Assembly (NCBI RefSeq): GCF_001191005.1
Contig: NZ_CP012201.1
Span: 6,076,001 to 6,140,000 of the forward strand
Direction of reading: 5' to 3'
DNA: 64,000 nt
Source of the DNA: Massilia sp. NR 4-1
Lineage (GTDB): Bacteria; Pseudomonadota; Gammaproteobacteria; Burkholderiales; Burkholderiaceae_D
Below the pieces are notes generated by a model. It had not been told where the DNA came from, ran no database searches, and saw nothing but the letters and a program-made list of their open reading frames with translations. Each line of letters begins with the position of its first letter. The first letter of the stretch is position 1. A program made the translations under genes and the position numbers. Of the stretch, positions 1 through 8,500 are shown piece by piece.

Positions 1-631
1 GCTTGCTGCCGTCCGGCGCGGTGGCCGCGAAATCGCGCGGCAGCACGGCGTAAGGCTGGAAGATCGGCTTCTGGCTGGCGACGCCGGTGACGTTGCTCAG
101 CACCAGAGGGAAGGTCGGCGCGCCGCAGGTACCGGTTGGCTTGCTCACGCCGGGGATATTGAACTCGGTGTTGGTGACCTGGCTCAGGTAGGGCAGGCCG
201 TAGTTGAATTCATGGTTGCCCATGCCGCCGCCGTCGAACTTCAGCGCGTTCATGGCTTTGTGGATGGCCAGGGTGCCGGAGCAGGGCACCGGCGAGGTCA
301 GGGCTTGCAGATCGCCCAGCAGGGTGCCCTGGATGGTGTCGCCATCGTCCAGCAGCACATTGTTCGGGTTCTCGGCGCGCGCGGCCTGGATCAGGGTGGA
401 GGTGCGCTCCAGACCGAGGCTGGTGTCTTCCGACAGCGAATAGTAGTTATAGCTCAGCACATTGGCGTGCAGGTCGGTGGTTTCCATCAGTGCGAAGCTG
501 ACGGTCGTGCCTTCCGGGATCTTCGGCGTTTCCGGCTTGGTGACCAAGGTAGTGTTGCTGTCGCTGCTGCTGCCGCAACCGACCAGACCCGCCGCGGACA
601 GTGCCGCCACCATTACCCAATTCGTTTTCAT
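1..631 (-). CDS. 5'-nucleotidase / 2',3'-cyclic phosphodiesterase-type lipoprotein (C-terminus outside window)
   Basis: About 210 N-terminal residues are visible; the gene runs off the left edge. The start ATG at 631 opens a lipoprotein signal with lipobox L-V-G-C (Cys19), followed by a Ser-rich linker. The metallophosphatase core then shows TDLHANV (metal DxH motif), DDGDTIQG and GNHEFNYG, the three classic N-terminal motifs of the UshA/CpdB calcineurin-like family. The family hydrolyses nucleotides or cyclic nucleotides outside the cytoplasm for phosphate and nucleoside scavenging; which substrate applies here cannot be told from the N-terminus. A two-repeat Pho box lies 50 bases upstream, which fits a phosphate-starvation role. 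Confidence 0.85.
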   Translation of the reverse strand, partial: MKTNWVMVAALSAAGLVGCGSSSDSNTTLVTKPETPKIPEGTTVSFALMETTDLHANVLSYNYYSLSEDTSLGLERTSTLIQAARAENPNNVLLDDGDTIQGTLLGDLQALTSPVPCSGTLAIHKAMNALKFDGGGMGNHEFNYGLPYLSQVTNTEFNIPGVSKPTGTCGAPTFPLVLSNVTGVASQKPIFQPYAVLPRDFAATAPDGSK

Positions 632-680
632 GCCATTCCCTGTCAGAAGAAAATCAAAGCCGCGACTTTAATTGTCATTC

Positions 681-698
681 GTGACAGGGTTATGACAG
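681..698 (-). promoter_or_regulatory. Pho box (PhoB site) of the nucleotidase gene
   Basis: Read on the minus strand the site is CTGTCAT-AACC-CTGTCAC: two 7-base PhoB half-sites 11 bases apart, almost identical to the classical CTGTCATAWAWCTGTCAY consensus. It sits 50 bases ahead of the nucleotidase start and immediately after the toxin gene's stop codon. The site is seen directly; PhoB control is inferred. Confidence 0.75.
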
Positions 699-710
699 GG
701 CATGAAGGAA

Positions 711-1001
711 TTATGAAGACGGCAACTGGCGCTGGCTGCGGATTTTCAGAATGAGCACCATATCAGTAGTCGCATCGTAGCGATAGACTGCTGTGTATCC
801 ACCATGATGCCGACCTATCAGCAATTCCCTACAATTTTTGGCGGCCGGGCGTCCTATCTGCGGTGCATGCTTGAGAATGTCTAGTGCATCGCGAATATTC
901 TTGAGCGTCGCTGCTGCATGCGTGGGGTTTGTCTGGGCTAGAAAATCGAAGATGTGCTCGGCATCAGCCCAGCCTGACTCTATCCATACTAGCTTGGCCA
1001 T
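711..1001 (-). CDS. RelE/ParE-family toxin
   Basis: A 96-residue basic protein with the compact ParE/RelE layout: an N-terminal helix pair (WADAEHIFDFLAQ, LKNIRDALDILKHAP), the IGRPA turn, then beta strands with RELLIGRHHGGYTAVYRY and a C-terminal KIRSQRQ. Family members are either gyrase poisons (ParE) or ribosome-dependent mRNases (RelE); sequence alone does not decide. It begins 1 base after the stop codon of the antitoxin at 1003-1287, the usual antitoxin-first operon. G+C is visibly lower than in the neighbouring receptor gene, consistent with a mobile module. Confidence 0.85.
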   Translation of the reverse strand: MAKLVWIESGWADAEHIFDFLAQTNPTHAAATLKNIRDALDILKHAPQIGRPAAKNCRELLIGRHHGGYTAVYRYDATTDMVLILKIRSQRQLPSS

Positions 1002-1002
1002 A

Positions 1003-1287
1003 TCAGGCCTTAATTTTGCGCGCCTTGGGAGGATCTACCTTTTCGCCAGCCATGCGTCGTTCAAAATATTCGATGACTTCTTCGTGAGGGATGGCCATTC
1101 CGGTTTGCTGGAACTCCTGCCAGCGGCGCTCGGCTTCATCGTAGTCGTCGAGAGCTGGATCGTCGTAAATCAGTTTTTGGTGGATGGCGGCCAGAATATA
1201 GTCGTGTTCCGACATGCCCGCGCGCTGGGCGGCTTCGGCGATAGCGGCTTTCAATTCGGCGCTGAGCTGGATGGCGGTGTTCGTCAT
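1003..1287 (-). CDS. Ribbon-helix-helix (CopG/ParD-like) antitoxin
   Basis: 94 residues. The N-terminus (TNTAIQLSAELKAAIAEAAQRAGMS) has the strand-helix-helix pattern of a ribbon-helix-helix DNA-binding domain. The C-terminal half (DYDEAERRWQEFQQTG, IEYFERRMAGEK) is acidic and helical, as expected for the toxin-wrapping segment. It lies directly upstream of the RelE/ParE-like toxin with a 1-base gap, so the two are almost certainly co-transcribed and the antitoxin probably autorepresses. Confidence 0.8.
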   Translation of the reverse strand: MTNTAIQLSAELKAAIAEAAQRAGMSEHDYILAAIHQKLIYDDPALDDYDEAERRWQEFQQTGMAIPHEEVIEYFERRMAGEKVDPPKARKIKA

Positions 1288-1342
1288 ATAAGCCTTCCGT
1301 TAGGCATGGATTGATTCTAGCACCGACAGGCGGATAAGAAAA

Positions 1343-1370
1343 ACGCCCCGCGCGTTGCCGGGCGGGGCGT
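1343..1370 (-). terminator. Rho-independent terminator of the TonB receptor at 1391-3781
   Basis: A 9-base-pair G/C stem (ACGCCCCGC with GCGGGGCGT, loop 1352-1361) is followed on the minus strand by TTTT and T-rich sequence. It lies 20 bases beyond the receptor's stop codon. Confidence 0.8.
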
Positions 1371-1390
1371 TCAGATGAGGCGGGACGAGG

Positions 1391-3781
1391 TCAGAACTTG
1401 GCGTACAGACGGGCGAAGTAGGAGGCGCCGTTCAGACCGAATTGCACGCTGTCGTACTTGAAGCCATTGTCGGTTTCGTCGCGGTTCTGCGGCGAAGGCT
1501 TCACGTTGAAGATGTTGTTGCCGCCGAAAGTGGCCTTCCACGTCTTGTTGATCGTGTAGGTGAAGGCCAGATCGGCCGAGGTCTTGGCCTCGTAGTGCGC
1601 GTTTGGCACGCCGGCGGCGGTGCCGCTGAAAGTGCCCAGGGTCTGCGGGCCGAAGTGGATGATCTTGAAATCGGTCTCCAGCTTGCCGGTCACGTAGTCG
1701 AAGCCCAGCGTGGCCTTGCGGCGCGGGCCGCCCTGTTCGATGAACAGGCGCTCGCGTTCGGACAGCAGCACGTCCTCATAGCCTTTCAGCGATGGCGGCG
1801 CGTGGATGCCTTTCACCTCGGTCTTGCTGACGTTCAGCGCGAGGAAGGTGGTCAGCTTGTTGTCGAGGAAGCTGCCGCGGTGCGAGGCGGTCAGGTCCAG
1901 GCCTTGGGTCTTGGTATCGACCGAGTTGACGAAGAACTGGGCCTGGCCCACGCCCAGCGTGGCCAGACGGGCCGCCAGGTCGGGGTAGTTGTCGGCGGTG
2001 AAGCGGCCCGACAGCACGATACGGTCCTTGATCTTGATGTGGTAGAGGTCCGCCGTGATCGAGGTGGACTGCGTTGGCGTCCACGTCGCGCCCAGGGTGT
2101 AGGAGCGCGACTTCTCTTCCTTCAGCTTGGGAATGCCCGCCAGTTCCGCCACCGCGCCGCCGTTCGGCGCCAGCACCACGTCGGTCGGCACGCCGGAGAT
2201 GAAGTCGGTGAAGGTGGACGAGAAATACTTCTGCTGCAGCGACGGTGCGCGGAAGCCGCTGCTCACCGAGGCGCGCAGCAGCACGGCGTCGGCCACGCGG
2301 TAGCTGCCGGCCAGCTTGCCGGTGATGGTGGAACCGAAGTCGCTGAACTTCTCCCAGCGCAGCGCGCCTTGCAGCTTGGCCTGGGCATTCAGGTCCGCTT
2401 CCAGGTCGATGTAGGCGGCACTGCTGTGGCGCTTGGCATTGGTCACGTCGCCGGGCTGGAAGCCGGGGAAGCCCTGGCTGCCGGCCGCACCGCCCACGCC
2501 GACGCCATCGGCATCGATATAGGAGCCGCGTTCGCCCGCGAAAATCTTGTATTTCTCGGCGCGGTACTCGGCGCCGAAGGCCACGTTCAAGCCTTGACCG
2601 ATCAAGCCGTCGAAGTAGCGGTTGATGTCGAAATTGGTGGTCGACTGCTGGAAGGAGAAGCCGCCCGCATCGAAGCTGCTTGGGCTGATGCCCTTGCCGC
2701 CTTTGAGGATGTCGGCATTGGCGATGGAAGCGTTCAGCGTATTGCTGATGTTGTACTTCAGGCGGTTGTAGCCATAGGTCTGCGAAAGGTCGGCATTCCA
2801 CTCGCCGATCTTGCTGCGGAAGCCGACGATGGCGTAGCGGTCGTCCAGATCGCCGTTGATGAAGGGTACAAAGCCGTTCGGATACATCGGGCCGATATTG
2901 CGGTCGTCCTCTTCCGGCGTGCCGCGCGCCCAGGCGCCGCTGGAGGCGTCGCGCGTCTGCACGCCCGCCGTGAAGTAAAGCTTGCCCGCGCCGCCGGCGG
3001 GGAATTCACCGTTCAGGTACACGGTCTTGTTCTTGGCCTTGGTATCGCCGATGGTGCGCGGGTTGCCCGGTTCGGCGCGGTTGGAGCGGCCACGGTCCAG
3101 GTATTCGCCGGTGATGCCGACCACGCCGCTGCCCAGCGCCACGCCGCAATAGGCCGACGCCATATAGTTCTTGCCGTCGCCCGCCGAGTACTGGCTGTAG
3201 CCGGCCACCGATTCGCAGCCCAGGCTTTTCTTCAGGCCGACGTCGATCACGCCGGCGATCGCGTCCGAGCCGTATTGGGCGGCGGCGCCGTCGCGCAGCA
3301 CCTGCACATCCTTGATCGCCAGCAGCGGGATGGCATTCATATCGGTGCCGGTGTTGCCACGGTTGCGCGCGCCAAACAGGTTCACCAGGGCCGAGGTGTG
3401 GCGGCGTTTGCCGTTCACCAGCACCAGGGTCTGGTCCGAACCCAGGCCGCGCAGCGCGGCCGAATCCACCAGGTCGGCGCCATCGGCCCCGGTCTGGCGG
3501 GTCGAGTTGAAGGAGGGGGAGATGTAAGTCAGTGTCTGCGCCAGATCGAACTGGCCGCCTTGCTCGGCCACCTTGTTCATCGGGATCACATCGATCGGCA
3601 CCACGGTGTCGGTGGTGGAGCTGGTGGCGCGGCGCGAACCCACCACGCTCACGGTCTGGATTTCGCCGGACTTGGCTGCGGTGTCGGTGGTCTGGGCCAG
3701 GACGTGAGGCGCGGCAGCCAGAGAAGCGGCGCCGTACAGGCTGAACAATACGGCTTTGCGGAGCTTAGAAATCGGAAACAC
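1391..3781 (-). CDS. TonB-dependent outer membrane receptor
   Basis: A 796-residue outer membrane receptor. It has a signal peptide ending AAPHVLAQ, a plug domain (ALRGLGSDQTLVLVNGKRRHTS, and VQVLRDGAAAQYGSDAIAGVIDV), a long beta-barrel including the FRAP box (SGFRAPSLQQKYF) and a terminal aromatic residue (ARLYAKF) typical of outer membrane barrels. The start appears to be GTG at 3781 with GGGAGA eight bases ahead on the minus strand; no in-frame ATG fits. No dedicated transporter, sigma/anti-sigma pair or siderophore gene lies alongside, so the ligand is unknown. It forms a single transcription unit ended by the terminator at 1343-1370. Confidence 0.92.
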   Translation of the reverse strand: MFPISKLRKAVLFSLYGAASLAAAPHVLAQTTDTAAKSGEIQTVSVVGSRRATSSTTDTVVPIDVIPMNKVAEQGGQFDLAQTLTYISPSFNSTRQTGADGADLVDSAALRGLGSDQTLVLVNGKRRHTSALVNLFGARNRGNTGTDMNAIPLLAIKDVQVLRDGAAAQYGSDAIAGVIDVGLKKSLGCESVAGYSQYSAGDGKNYMASAYCGVALGSGVVGITGEYLDRGRSNRAEPGNPRTIGDTKAKNKTVYLNGEFPAGGAGKLYFTAGVQTRDASSGAWARGTPEEDDRNIGPMYPNGFVPFINGDLDDRYAIVGFRSKIGEWNADLSQTYGYNRLKYNISNTLNASIANADILKGGKGISPSSFDAGGFSFQQSTTNFDINRYFDGLIGQGLNVAFGAEYRAEKYKIFAGERGSYIDADGVGVGGAAGSQGFPGFQPGDVTNAKRHSSAAYIDLEADLNAQAKLQGALRWEKFSDFGSTITGKLAGSYRVADAVLLRASVSSGFRAPSLQQKYFSSTFTDFISGVPTDVVLAPNGGAVAELAGIPKLKEEKSRSYTLGATWTPTQSTSITADLYHIKIKDRIVLSGRFTADNYPDLAARLATLGVGQAQFFVNSVDTKTQGLDLTASHRGSFLDNKLTTFLALNVSKTEVKGIHAPPSLKGYEDVLLSERERLFIEQGGPRRKATLGFDYVTGKLETDFKIIHFGPQTLGTFSGTAAGVPNAHYEAKTSADLAFTYTINKTWKATFGGNNIFNVKPSPQNRDETDNGFKYDSVQFGLNGASYFARLYAKF

Positions 3782-3934
3782 TTAACAATCTCCCATGGAA
3801 AGATTGAACGATTCTAAGCGATACTTTCTGCGCCTAACTATTACTTATTTCAACACTGTGACAATTTCGCACAGCTTGGATTTTACTAATTGTGCGGGTG
3901 GGAAAATCGTGTATAAAGACGATATTTCCTTACA

Positions 3935-4735
3935 TCATGCTCTATTGTGGTGCGCAAATTCTGCGGCGCCGCCGATCTGGATGGTGTCTTGCACCAGTCT
4001 GGTGCGTATCATGCAGGGCTGTCCTAAATGTGACCCTTGGTAGATGAGAAGTGCACTTTGCAAGTGCGCCGTGAGCGCACCGGCCGCTACGCCGGTCGCC
4101 GTATCTTCCGCTGCCGGATCGAGGTGGTTGAAGTTGCGTCCCTCCAGATGGCCGTCCGCGCGGCGGCACCACACATAGCAGCCATTTACCCCATGTTCCT
4201 TGCCCCATTGCGTGATGCGCGCCAGGTCGGGACGCAGGCCGAGCAGCGTGGCACTGTCGCGCACTTCCAGCAGCAGTTTGGGACTGCCGACCGAGGCAAC
4301 GACCGGCGCGGATGCCAGCTCCAGCGCTTCATCGTTCAGCAGTTGCTGCACCAGACCGGGCGGCAACTCAGGGGAGGGCGCCGGCTGGTGCCGCAGGCTG
4401 ATGAAAACATCGTCCCCCGCCTGCGACAACTCAAGCAACTGCCCGCGCATGGCGGTGCGCACGGTAAGCGGCTGTGTCCGCTGTTCCAGCAGCACCCGCG
4501 CCGCCGCCAGCGTGGCATGCAGACAAAGCGGGCTGCGCGCATGGGGATAGAAATAATCCAGCACATAAGCCGCTTGCTGATCGCCCCGGTCAACAAAGAC
4601 ACAGGCGCTGACGCCGCTCTGCGCCGCAAACGCCTGCCTTTCCGCGATATCCTGTGCCCCCTCCAGCAGCACCAGCGCCGGATTGCCTTCACCGGTCTGT
4701 GTACCAAAACACTTCAGCTCATGAATTACCGCCAC
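3935..4735 (-). CDS. PhzF-family isomerase/epimerase-like protein
   Basis: About 266 residues. The N-terminus (VIHELKCFGTQTGEGNPALVLLE) is the conserved entry of the PhzF fold with its GNPA motif; further on are HARSPLCLHATLAAARVLLE and EDTATGVAAGALTAHL, matching the second-half repeat of this diaminopimelate-epimerase-like fold. I prefer a GTG start at 4735, six bases after GGGAG; an in-frame ATG at 4750 is also possible. PhzF itself isomerises a phenazine precursor, but most homologues have unknown substrates and no phenazine genes lie nearby, so only the family is claimed. Confidence 0.85.
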   Translation of the reverse strand: MAVIHELKCFGTQTGEGNPALVLLEGAQDIAERQAFAAQSGVSACVFVDRGDQQAAYVLDYFYPHARSPLCLHATLAAARVLLEQRTQPLTVRTAMRGQLLELSQAGDDVFISLRHQPAPSPELPPGLVQQLLNDEALELASAPVVASVGSPKLLLEVRDSATLLGLRPDLARITQWGKEHGVNGCYVWCRRADGHLEGRNFNHLDPAAEDTATGVAAGALTAHLQSALLIYQGSHLGQPCMIRTRLVQDTIQIGGAAEFAHHNRA

Positions 4736-4882
4736 CTGCCGCTCCCGCATATGCAAAACATGCAGTATGCAGGCTTTTAATTTGGACTGCTAGGCAGCAC
4801 TGGTTGATGGCTCTGGTTGCTTACCCAATACAAAAATAACTGCGAGACTGGTGATTGTGCTCAGTGCAATACATCCCGCCAG

Positions 4883-5239
4883 CTAATCATGATCGAAGTA
4901 GCCGAGTATCCCTGCGATGATGCCGAAGAGTGAGCTAAGGATTGCCGCAATTGCTTGCCCGCGCCTCTTCGCTTGAATATCTGCGTTCACAAGCTGCTGC
5001 TCAATTGTGCTGCGGTGCGCTGCTTGTTTTTCCAATAGCATCAGTAAGCGTTCCGCGCCTCCTGGAATGATTTGCTCATATTCCTTCAAAAGATGTGGTG
5101 GCGGCAGTGGACCTTCAAATTTGGTGAGTTTGGCGATTACACGATGAATTTCGTGTTGTTGCGAAACTGGTAGGTCGCAAATAAGCGGAGCAATGCTCTC
5201 CGCGACCTCATGAGAGGGAGGCGAGCATTCTTTGTTCAT
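4883..5239 (-). pseudogene. DUF2335 membrane protein, interrupted by an in-frame amber codon
   Basis: The frame from ATG 5239 gives 118 residues with the DUF2335 signature: GPLPPPHLLKEYEQIIPGGAERLL, a helical KQAAHRSTIEQQL segment, then a hydrophobic helix (AIAAILSSLFGIIAGILGYF). It stops at TAG (4883-4885) just after FDHD. In the same frame beyond the TAG, down to a second TAG at 4790-4792, the sequence reads LAGCIALSTITSLAVIFVLG, a second hydrophobic helix as expected for this two-helix family. Homologues as I recall them have Trp at this point, so TGG to TAG is likely. The shortened protein may still be made. Its start follows the stop of the 69-residue ORF by 1 base. Function of the family is unknown. 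Confidence 0.7.
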
Positions 5240-5240
5240 A

Positions 5241-5450
5241 TTATTTGCTGGAGCTGAATTGGCAGGCGTGGATTGACTGGCGGAAATCCTTGGTGATCGT
5301 CGAGAAGTCCGCGCATAGGGTGGCATAGTCCTGCTCAAGCGATGCTCGCGATAGGACTGGCGCGCGGAAGCCGCGAATGTCCAGAATACTAGTTGCGCCC
5401 TGGAGAAGAGAATGTTTTGACCACCCGCGATGGCAAATCCACAGATTCAT
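5241..5450 (-). CDS. Small conserved-looking protein coupled to DUF2335
   Basis: A 69-residue ORF starting at ATG 5450 behind a perfect AGGAGG five bases upstream, the strongest ribosome-binding site in this part of the window. It begins MNLWICHRGWSKHSLLQGAT and ends CQFSSSK. Its stop codon lies one base before the start of the DUF2335 gene, so the two are probably translationally coupled. No signal peptide, membrane helix or known domain is recognised. The segment 4.8-5.55 kb is less G+C rich than its flanks. It faces away from dnaE2, with the LexA box between them. Confidence 0.6.
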   Translation of the reverse strand: MNLWICHRGWSKHSLLQGATSILDIRGFRAPVLSRASLEQDYATLCADFSTITKDFRQSIHACQFSSSK

Positions 5451-5554
5451 TTGAACCTCCTGTTTAAGCTTAGTTCTCATATTTTCCCATGGCAAGCTGA
5501 GCCGGTTGATGATTCTGCGCAACACTTGCGAGTACGAAATCGAATGCTAAAATA

Positions 5555-5570
5555 CTGTATTTGTATACAG
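5555..5570 (+). promoter_or_regulatory. LexA (SOS) box upstream of dnaE2
   Basis: CTGTATTTGTATACAG is an exact match to CTGT-N8-ACAG, extended to a longer imperfect palindrome at 5553-5572. It ends 16 bases before the dnaE2 start codon, so LexA bound here would block the promoter. It is also about 105 bases upstream of the divergent small ORF, which could therefore be damage-inducible as well. Confidence 0.85.
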
Positions 5571-5586
5571 TATTGCTTGAGCCTAC

Positions 5587-8500
5587 ATGTCCGTGCCGCC
5601 GCCAAAATTCGGACTGCCCGCCTATGCGGAACTGTTCTGTCTGACGAACTTCTCCTTCCTCGAAGGGGCCTCGCATGCCGAGGAGCTGGCGACGCGCGCC
5701 GTGCAGCTGGACTACGAGGCGTTGGCGATCACCGATGAGTGTTCGCTGGCCGGCGTGGTGCGCGCTCACGGCGAGGCAAAGCGGGCGGGCCTCAAGCAGC
5801 TGCTGATCGGCAGTTTTTTCCATTTGATGCATCCGGATGGCAGCCCGGCCCTGTCGCTGATCGCCATCGCGCAGAACCGCAATGGCTACGGTAATCTGTC
5901 GGAAATGATCACCGTGGGACGCACGCGTGCCGACAAGGGTACGTATCTGCTGCATCCCGACGATTTCGCCCATCCGCCGCCGGAGCGCGCCCACCTGAAA
6001 GGCATGCCTGACTGCTTGCTGATCCTGCTGCCCGCCTATCCCGCCCAGGAAGCGCAGGAGGTCGACCGTCTGCATGCGCAGGCGGCGTGGATGGCGTCCA
6101 CCTTCCCCGGCCGCTGCTGGATCGGTTTGACCCTGCTGCAGCGCGCCTTCGACGAAACGCACCGCACCGGCGTCGAAGAGGTGGCGCTGCAGCATCGCTT
6201 GCCGGTGGTGGCGGCGGGCCACGTTTGCATGCATGTCCGTTCGCGTAAGCCGCTGCACGATACGCTGAACGCGATCCGCCTGGGCAAGCCGGTGGGGGAG
6301 TGCGGCTATGAGTTGGGGCAGAACGCCGAGCAGCGCCTGCGTTCGCGGTTTCGTCTTGCGAATGTTTATCCGGCGCAGGCGCTGGCCGAAACCGTACGCA
6401 TTGCGCAGCAGTGCGAGTTTTCGCTCGATGAGCTGCGCTATGAATATCCCGATGAGCTGATCCCGCCCGGCTACACGGCCACCAGCTATCTGCGCCAGGA
6501 GACGTATGCCGGGGTGCGCGTCCGCTATCCAGATGGCTTGCCGGAGAAGGTGGCAAAGCAGATCGAACATGAGCTGGATCTGATCGCCAAGCTGCGCTAC
6601 GAGCACTACTTCCTTACCGTGTACGATATCGTGCGCTATGCGCGTTCGATCAATATCCTGTGCCAGGGGCGAGGTTCTGCGGCCAATTCGGCCGTCTGCT
6701 ACAGCCTTGGGATTACCGAAGTCGATCCTTCGCGCAGCAATCTGCTGGTCGAGCGTTTCATTTCGTTGGAGCGCGCCGAACCGCCCGATATCGACGTCGA
6801 TTTCGAACACCAGCGGCGCGAGGAAGTGATCCAGTACATCTACGAAAAATACGGCCGCCACCGTGCCGCGCTGGCCGCCACAGTGATCTGCTACCGGCCC
6901 CGCAGCGCGCTGCGCGACAGCGGCAAGGCGCTCGGCGTCGATCTGGACATCGTGGAAAAAGTGGCGAAGGCGCACCGCTGGTTCGACAGCAAGCACGATC
7001 TGCTTGCGCGCCTGGCCGAATGCGGCCTCGATCCGGAATCGCTGCTGGCGCGGCAATGGGCGTCGATGGCAGAGAAGCTGCTCAAGTTCCCGCGCCATCT
7101 GTCGCAGCATGTGGGCGGCTTCGTCATCGCCCGCGACAAGCTTTCGCGCCTGGTGCCGATCGAGAACGCGACCATGGAAGACCGCAGCGTCATCCAGTGG
7201 GACAAGGACGATCTGGAAGAACTGGGCTTGCTCAAAGTCGATGTGCTGGCTCTGGGTATGCTCTCGGCCCTGCACCGCGCTTTTGACTTGATCGGCCAGC
7301 GGCGCGGCTGCGAGTTCCGCATGCAGGACGTGCCGAAAGAAGACGAGGCCACCTACGACATGATGTGCGAGGCCGACACCATGGGCGTGTTCCAGATTGA
7401 GTCGCGCGCGCAAATGAGCATGCTGCCGCGCTTGCGGCCGCGCGAGTTCTACGATCTGGTGGTGGAGGTGGCGCTGGTGCGTCCAGGGCCGATTCAGGGC
7501 GGCATGGTGCATCCGTATCTGCAGCGGCGCATGGGCAAGGAGAAGGTTGATTATCCACCAGGCTTGGAAGAGGCTTTGGGACGCACCATGGGCGTGCCGA
7601 TCTTTCAGGAACAGGTGATGCAGGTGGCGGTTATCGCTGCCGGTTTCAAGCCGGGGGAGGCCGACCAGCTGCGGCGCGATATGGCGGCATGGAAGCGCAA
7701 GGGCGATGTGAAGAAATATCAGGAGCGCATCATTGCGGGCATGGTGGAGCGTAAATATGATGTGGAATTCGCCGAACGCATTTGCAAGCAGATCCAGGGC
7801 TTCGGCGAATACGGTTTTCCCGAATCGCATGCGGCCAGCTTTGCGCTTCTGACGTATGTGAGTTCATGGGTCAAGTGCCACGAACCGGCAGTCTTCCTGT
7901 GTGCGCTGCTGAACAGCCAGCCGCTGGGCTTCTATCAGCCCTCGCAGCTGGTGCAGGATGCGAAACGCCATGGCGTGCAAGTGCGGCCGGTCGATCTTGC
8001 CATCAGTTGCTGGGACTCCACGCTGGAGGAGCTGGAGGAGGGCGGCAGTGCGGTGAGGGCGCTGCCGGGTGGCGGTGACGCAAATGGCGTCTCGCGTCGC
8101 TGCCAGCCAGCGGTGCGCTTGGGCTTTTCCATGTTGCGCGGTATGCGCCCCGAAGCTGTAGAGCGCATCGTGGCGGCGCGCACGCAGCGTCCCTTTGCCA
8201 GTGTGGCCGAGCTGGCGCGGCGCGCCGATCTGGATCGCCACGATTTGCAGATACTCGCTGGCGGTAATGCACTGCACGGTCTTGCCGGTCACCGTCGCCA
8301 AGCACTGTGGGATGCGGTCGGCGCCGTGCCGGACAAGGATCTGCTGCGTCCCACCGTGCCGCAGGAAGCCACACCGGTATTGAAACCACCCAGCGAGGGC
8401 GAGGACATCATCGGCGACTACCGCGCCCAAGGATTGACCCTGCGCCGCCATCCGGTCGCGCTGATCCGCCCGCAACTGCATGCCAAGCGCTTCCTGCCCG

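Noticed and set aside
1442..3817. A long plus-strand open frame opposite the TonB receptor
   Set aside because: It is Ala/Val/His/Gln-rich low-complexity translation of the antisense strand, lacks a ribosome-binding site and mirrors the codon pattern of the receptor gene.
4883..4885. The TAG as a pyrrolysine or programmed readthrough codon
   Set aside because: No readthrough or pyrrolysine signals are seen and the family is not known for this; a nonsense mutation is simpler.
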